A DNA stretch of 9,819 bases, taken from the NCBI GenBank assembly GCA_022615805.1, contig JAKEGO010000179.1, forward strand, positions 1 through 9,819, written 5' to 3'. The notes below the pieces were generated by a model. It saw only the letters and a program-made list of their open reading frames with translations, did no database searches and was not told where the DNA came from. Made by a program: the position numbers and the translations under genes. Origin of the DNA: Thermoplasmata archaeon. GTDB lineage: Archaea > Thermoplasmatota > JAKEGO01. The stretch's first letter is position 1; every line of letters begins with the position of its first letter. Shown in pieces: positions 6,612 to 9,819 of the stretch.

Positions 6612-6830
6612 ATCTGGTAATGCACGCCCGAAGGGGGTACGGACCGGAGGATTCAGAACGGAGACGGATGTGGGCCCCGTGGAACGACCATCATCGGTCT
6701 GGCGCCGGGAATGCACAGGTCGATCCTACGACACCAGCGACAGGATGGGTCCGTGCTCCCGTGCCCCACGATCCGTTCCCAGCCGATGTCCATGCGGCGA
6801 CCGGAACATGGGAGATAGGGGCATGATCGC

Positions 6831-8096
6831 ATGAGCATCATCCTCCTCATACTCCTGATCCTCGGCCTTTCGCGGCTGGTGGGCGAGCTGATGGAGAGGT
6901 TCAGGCAGCCCGCGCTCGTCGGCGAGATCACCGTAGGCATCGTGCTCGGCCCCGCGGTGCTCGCCTTCATCAGCCCGAGCGTGGAGCTCGAGGTCCTGGC
7001 CGAGGTGGCGACGTTCTTCATCGTCTTCGCCGCCGGCATCGAGTTCTCCCTCGACCAGGTCAAGACAAGGTACTTCAACGCCATATTGACGGCGTTCATG
7101 GCGAACAACGTCGCCTTCTTCTCGGGCTTCACGGTTGGCATGTTGTTCGGATACTCGCCCAAGGTCTCCTTCTTCATCGGGACCGTCTTCTCGCTCACAG
7201 CGCTGCCTGTGGCGCTCCGGGTGCTCTCCGACCTGAAGATGGACAAGACGGAGTTCGGGAGGTCCGTGATAACGATCGCCATCTTCGACGACCTGTTCAG
7301 CATGTTCCTGATAGCCCTCGTTCTCCCGCTGAGCGCGTCCCAGGATATAACGTTCCGCACCCTTTTCGACATAAGCGTTAAATTGGCTGTCTTCATGGCC
7401 ATGATCTTCGCGATAAGGTGGTTCTTCAGGTGGCGGAACGAGAGGGCCGCGCAGTACATGATGCATTACCTCAGGAAGCTCAGGAGCAGGGAGGCGGAGT
7501 TCGCCGTGCTCCTGCTGATGGGCCTGTCGTTCGGCCTGCTGGGCGAGTACCTGGGGATCACATGGATAATCGGCGCCTTCTACGGCGGCGCCCTCATCGG
7601 CGAGAACCTCGTCGGCGAACGCGTGTACCGGAAGGTCAACGTGATATCCAATTCGATAACCTACGGTCTCCTCGCGCCGATATTCTTCGTCTACATCGGC
7701 ATCAATTTCGACGTCGACCTCGGCCGGATGTCGCTTCCGACCTTCCTCATGATCTCCGTGGCCTTCGTCGCGGTCGCATTCCTCAGCAAGACCGTCGGCG
7801 CATACATCGGAGCGAGGCTCGCCGGTGTCCGGAGAAGGAGCGCGGAGGCCATCGGCCTGGCTCTCAACTCCAGGGGCCTCATGGGGCTGGTCATCGCCGG
7901 TTTCGGGATGGAACTGGGGATCATCAGCAAGACAGTGTTCTCGCTGCTGGTCATCGTCTGCATGGTCACCACGTTGATGACCCCGTTCTTCCTCAAGAGA
8001 GCGCTCTCCGCTCACCCCGAGGTCGGGTGCCTCGAGGAAAAGCATGCAGGAGAGGGGAGCGCGGGGAGCGGCAATGAGAAAGGGCATATCCTCTGA
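6831..8096 (+). CDS. CPA2-family monovalent cation/proton antiporter (Na+ or K+/H+ exchanger)
   Basis: 421 residues with about 12 hydrophobic spans over residues 1-390; Na_H_Exchanger family (PF00999), KefB/NapA-like. The protein should exchange Na+ or K+ for H+ across the membrane for pH and salt homeostasis. Visible hallmarks are the early R-x-P-A-L-V-G-E-I-x2-G-I-V-L-G-P signature (25-41), the ion-binding Asp pair D153-D154, the P-I-F-F-V-Y-I-G-I-N-F-D segment (283-294), a conserved Lys at 320 after Ser, and N-S-R-G-L-M-G (346-352). The DD pair is typical of electrogenic exchangers such as NapA. The protein ends soon after the last helix with a short hydrophilic tail and has no TrkA-N or TrkA-C regulatory domain. 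An in-frame TAG at 6816-6818 forces the start to be 6831 or later; the first helix begins at once. AGGGG at 6817-6821 could act as a weak ribosome-binding site. It appears to be a single-gene unit. Confidence 0.93.
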   Translation: MSIILLILLILGLSRLVGELMERFRQPALVGEITVGIVLGPAVLAFISPSVELEVLAEVATFFIVFAAGIEFSLDQVKTRYFNAILTAFMANNVAFFSGFTVGMLFGYSPKVSFFIGTVFSLTALPVALRVLSDLKMDKTEFGRSVITIAIFDDLFSMFLIALVLPLSASQDITFRTLFDISVKLAVFMAMIFAIRWFFRWRNERAAQYMMHYLRKLRSREAEFAVLLLMGLSFGLLGEYLGITWIIGAFYGGALIGENLVGERVYRKVNVISNSITYGLLAPIFFVYIGINFDVDLGRMSLPTFLMISVAFVAVAFLSKTVGAYIGARLAGVRRRSAEAIGLALNSRGLMGLVIAGFGMELGIISKTVFSLLVIVCMVTTLMTPFFLKRALSAHPEVGCLEEKHAGEGSAGSGNEKGHIL

Positions 8097-8436
8097 CGGT
8101 CCCCCGACGCGGGGACATGGACCGTTCCTTTATGGACATGTTCGTGCGACCCCCGAAGTCCAGGCCATCCTCGCTTTCGCCCCGGAACGTCGCGTCCCTG
8201 CATTCCGGGAATGCCGCCCACACATCCGGTCCGGCCGGTGAATTGTACGGCCCGAGGGAAGCGGGCCCGATCGTCAATGGCGAGGGGCCATGCGGGCCGG
8301 TCGTCCCTGTCGGCCGCGAAGATCGTCTCGCGCCTGGACACAACGGTCAAATGCGGACAGCATGGCCGCGACCCGCCGTCCGAGGGGTCGTCGGTCCCCA
8401 GAAACTCTTAAATCGCCTGGCGCACTTCGAAGGCCC
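8097..8436 (+). other. 340-bp stretch without a convincing gene
   Basis: Several short open frames cross this stretch on both strands but show no domain or suitable start. The open frame leading into the glycosyltransferase from 8290 is an Arg-rich extension lying upstream of the real promoter. A 6-bp G/C hairpin is visible (GGCCCG 8249-8254 with CGGGCC 8262-8267, 7-base loop). The only other signal is the promoter at 8407-8414. Confidence 0.6.
8407..8414 (+). promoter_or_regulatory. TATA box, leaderless promoter of the glycosyltransferase operon
   Basis: CTTAAATC is centred near 8411, 26 bases before the GTG at 8437. The spacing matches the other leaderless promoters in the window and supports GTG at 8437 as the true start of the next gene. 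Confidence 0.7.
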
Positions 8437-9504
8437 GTGAGGATACTCTACGGCATCTGCACCTGGGGGCTTGGCCACGCGTCCCGCTCCATGCCGGTCA
8501 TCCGGCGGCTGGTCGCCGACGGCCACGAGGTGCACGTCGTGACATCCGGGCCGGCGCGCTCCATGGTGAAGAGGGAGTGCGATGGGGTGAAAGCCATCCA
8601 CGACATCCCCGACTATCCCTCGCCCTACACCGGCAACAGGATGACCTTCTACATCAAGTTCCTCACGACGCTTCCGGGCCTCTTCAAGGGCATCGAGCGG
8701 GAGCACGAGGCGGTGATGGCGCTGCACCGGAGAAGGAAGTTCGACCGGGTGATCTCCGACAATCGGTACGGCGTGAACCTCCCGAACGTTCCATCGTTCC
8801 TCATCTCCCACCAGCTGAGGTTCCTGGCCCCGAGGCGGATCGCGACATTCGAGAGGAGGAGCGAGAGGTTCGTCGCGGGTTTCGCCGACAGGTTCGAGGG
8901 GTTCATCGTCCCGGACGAGGCGAAGGGCGACCTAACCGGCGAATTGAGCCACGGGATGAGGTTGATACCCCCGAAGCAGATACACTACGTCGGCATCCTG
9001 ACGGATTTCAAGGCGGTCGAGGCCGCGGAGGACATCGACCTCCTCGTCTCGATATCCGGGCCCGAGCCGCAGAGGACGAGGTTCGAGTCGCTGGTGATGG
9101 AGCAGCTCCCGATGGCCGGGAAGAGGATCGTCGTGAGCCGGGGCGTCAGCGATGTCAAGGGGGGCAGGCCCGTGAAGCGCAAGGGGGTCGAGGTATTCGA
9201 CTACATGCCCGCCGGAGAGCGGGCGGAACACCTCTCAAGATCGAAGGTCGTCGTGACCAGGTCGGGGTACAGCACGCTCATGGACCTCGCGGCGATGGGC
9301 AAGCACGCTCTCCTCGTGCCGACGCCCGGGCAGACCGAACAGGAGTACCTGGCCCGGAAGCACATGGCCGAGCGCCACTGGGCCTGGCAGGACCAGCGGA
9401 AGGTCGACCTCAAGAGGGGTTTCTCGAAGGCGATGGCCCTGATCCCGCCGCTCATGTCCGCGGAGAGGAGCGTCGACCGCGTCCTCGAGGTGGTGGGGGT
9501 TTGA
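8437..9504 (+). CDS. MurG-like (GT28/GT-B type) glycosyltransferase
   Basis: 355 residues from the GTG at 8437. The protein should transfer a sugar from a nucleotide-sugar donor, likely to a lipid or surface glycan; donor and acceptor cannot be read from the sequence. The N-terminal Rossmann half opens with M-R-I-L-Y-G-I and the G-L-G-H loop (11-14) that binds the acceptor side in MurG-like enzymes. The C-terminal half begins with the V-S-I-S-G-P-E-P-Q-R-T strand and loop (204-214). It has the donor-site motifs R275-S-G-Y-S and P294-T-P-G-Q-T-E-Q-x2-L-A (294-306). It has no membrane helix. An in-frame ATG-type start exists at 8290, but the 49 extra residues are Arg-rich noise and lie before the TATA box. 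GTG at 8437 is 26 bases after that box and begins exactly at the family's first beta strand. The next gene overlaps its stop codon, suggesting translational coupling. Confidence 0.9.
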   Translation: MRILYGICTWGLGHASRSMPVIRRLVADGHEVHVVTSGPARSMVKRECDGVKAIHDIPDYPSPYTGNRMTFYIKFLTTLPGLFKGIEREHEAVMALHRRRKFDRVISDNRYGVNLPNVPSFLISHQLRFLAPRRIATFERRSERFVAGFADRFEGFIVPDEAKGDLTGELSHGMRLIPPKQIHYVGILTDFKAVEAAEDIDLLVSISGPEPQRTRFESLVMEQLPMAGKRIVVSRGVSDVKGGRPVKRKGVEVFDYMPAGERAEHLSRSKVVVTRSGYSTLMDLAAMGKHALLVPTPGQTEQEYLARKHMAERHWAWQDQRKVDLKRGFSKAMALIPPLMSAERSVDRVLEVVGV

Positions 9505-9819
9505 AGGGGCGCAAGGCGCGCCACCGGGCGGCTTCCAGGAAAGTGGATGTTGGAGAGCCGGAGGACGGGAGTGCGGGCGCCGGAGGGCACTGGTCGCCGC
9601 CGTGCGAGGTAACAGTGGTCGGCCTCATCGTAAACCCCATCGCCGGCATGGGCGGCCGCGTCGGCCTCAAGGGGACGGACGGCGTCCTCGAGGACGCGAT
9701 GGGCCTAGGCGCCGACCCTATGGCGAGGCAGAGGGCGAGAGAGTTCCTGAGGGCGTTCAAGCGGATCGACGACGCCGCGCCCGAGAAGGTCGTCTGGCTT
9801 GCTGTGGGGGCCCCGATGG
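9501..9819 (+). CDS. ATP-NAD kinase family protein, COG3199/AcoX type (partial, 3' end outside window)
   Basis: The frame is open to the right edge. It shows the family's opening strand G-L-I-V-N-P, then I-A-G-M-G-G and, nine residues on, G-T-D-G, followed by a helical region with A-R-x-F-L and a strand V-V-W-L-A-V-G-A-P. Members of this archaeal/bacterial group are related to NAD kinase and diacylglycerol kinase; their exact substrates are poorly known. The start is uncertain. TTG at 9501 overlaps the previous stop by four bases (TTGA) and has GAGGTGGT six bases ahead, which favours coupled translation, but it adds a non-conserved 38-residue leader. GTG at 9615 has GAGGT four bases ahead and gives a start close to the usual family N-terminus. 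GTG at 9543 is a third option. No promoter is visible in the gap, so it is probably in an operon with the glycosyltransferase. Confidence 0.8.
   Translation, partial: MKGRKARHRAASRKVDVGEPEDGSAGAGGHWSPPCEVTVVGLIVNPIAGMGGRVGLKGTDGVLEDAMGLGADPMARQRAREFLRAFKRIDDAAPEKVVWLAVGAPM

Larger units (their letters stand above)
6269..6830 (+). other. 562-bp stretch without a convincing gene
   Basis: Short open frames exist here on both strands, but none has a recognisable domain, a fitting promoter or a hydrophobic core. The stretch holds an imperfect hairpin just after the DUF2085 stop (6288-6338), a small inverted repeat, GATCGC (6527-6532) with GCGATC (6539-6544), and a TATA-like element at 6601-6611 that is the only plausible promoter for the antiporter. 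From that element, the antiporter leader would be about 200 bases. Confidence 0.6.

Noticed and set aside
6620..6826. 68-codon plus-strand frame before the antiporter
   Set aside because: Its ATG lies only 14 bases after the TATA-like centre, so it would fall before the expected transcript start; the sequence is low complexity with no domain.
6726..8087. 453-codon minus-strand frame
   Set aside because: It is antisense to the clear cation/proton antiporter; very charged and without any domain.
8290..8436. ATG-started extension of the glycosyltransferase
   Set aside because: It lies upstream of the TATA box at 8407-8414, is Arg/Pro-rich, and the family N-terminus begins exactly at GTG 8437.
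8117..8440. 107-codon plus-strand frame after the antiporter
   Set aside because: It has no promoter or ribosome-binding site, no recognisable domain, and ends across the real glycosyltransferase promoter and start.
1..9819. tRNA/rRNA genes, CRISPR arrays, insertion sequences, integrase or toxin-antitoxin genes
   Set aside because: I saw no cloverleaf, spaced direct repeats, terminal inverted repeats or transposase motifs on either strand.

Overview
The window looks like a high-GC archaeal chromosome segment. The best guess is a member of the Thermoplasmatota or a related euryarchaeal lineage, but nothing in the window fixes the lineage. Archaeal signs are AT-rich TATA boxes of the TTTAAA/CTTAAA type centred about 25-27 bases before four start codons (leaderless transcripts), an AUG- or GUG-first transcript design, and an archaeal-type ATP-NAD kinase family gene. 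Codons end mostly in G or C throughout. There is no tRNA, rRNA, CRISPR array, transposase or phage gene.

Layout. (1) Positions 1-1480, minus strand: the 5' part of a gene that runs off the left edge. It encodes a membrane-anchored, very acidic protein with Asp-rich calcium-loop-like repeats. A long reading frame on the plus strand over the same bases is only its shadow. (2) A 117-bp divergent promoter region, then 1598-2395 (+), an unrecognised protein with two membrane helices and a cytoplasmic domain. (3) 2549-3850 (+), the most unusual gene: a RING-like zinc finger, three consecutive RWD/UBC-like (E2-fold) repeats, and a second RING-like zinc finger. (4) 3942-5576 (+), a membrane protein with an N-terminal zinc ribbon, a long disordered Pro/Arg/Ala-rich segment, an extracytoplasmic beta-sandwich domain, more membrane helices, and a C-terminal RING-like finger very like that of gene 3. 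(5) 5591-6268 (+), a DUF2085 membrane protein 14 bases downstream in the same apparent operon. (6) A 562-bp stretch without a convincing gene, containing a hairpin and a likely promoter. (7) 6831-8096 (+), a CPA2-type monovalent cation/proton antiporter. (8) A 340-bp stretch without a convincing gene that ends in a promoter. (9) 8437-9501/9504 (+), a MurG-like glycosyltransferase starting at a leaderless GTG, followed with overlap by (10) the start of an ATP-NAD kinase family gene that runs off the right edge.

Genes 3 and 4 share a C4HC3 RING-like module. One copy is on a soluble protein with three E2-fold repeats and the other is on a membrane protein. I infer a soluble/membrane pair in a ubiquitin-like or scaffold-type system. 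No ubiquitin-like modifier, E1 or JAMM deubiquitinase gene is present here, so conjugation chemistry is not shown. The antiporter and the glycosyltransferase/kinase pair look like separate housekeeping units.
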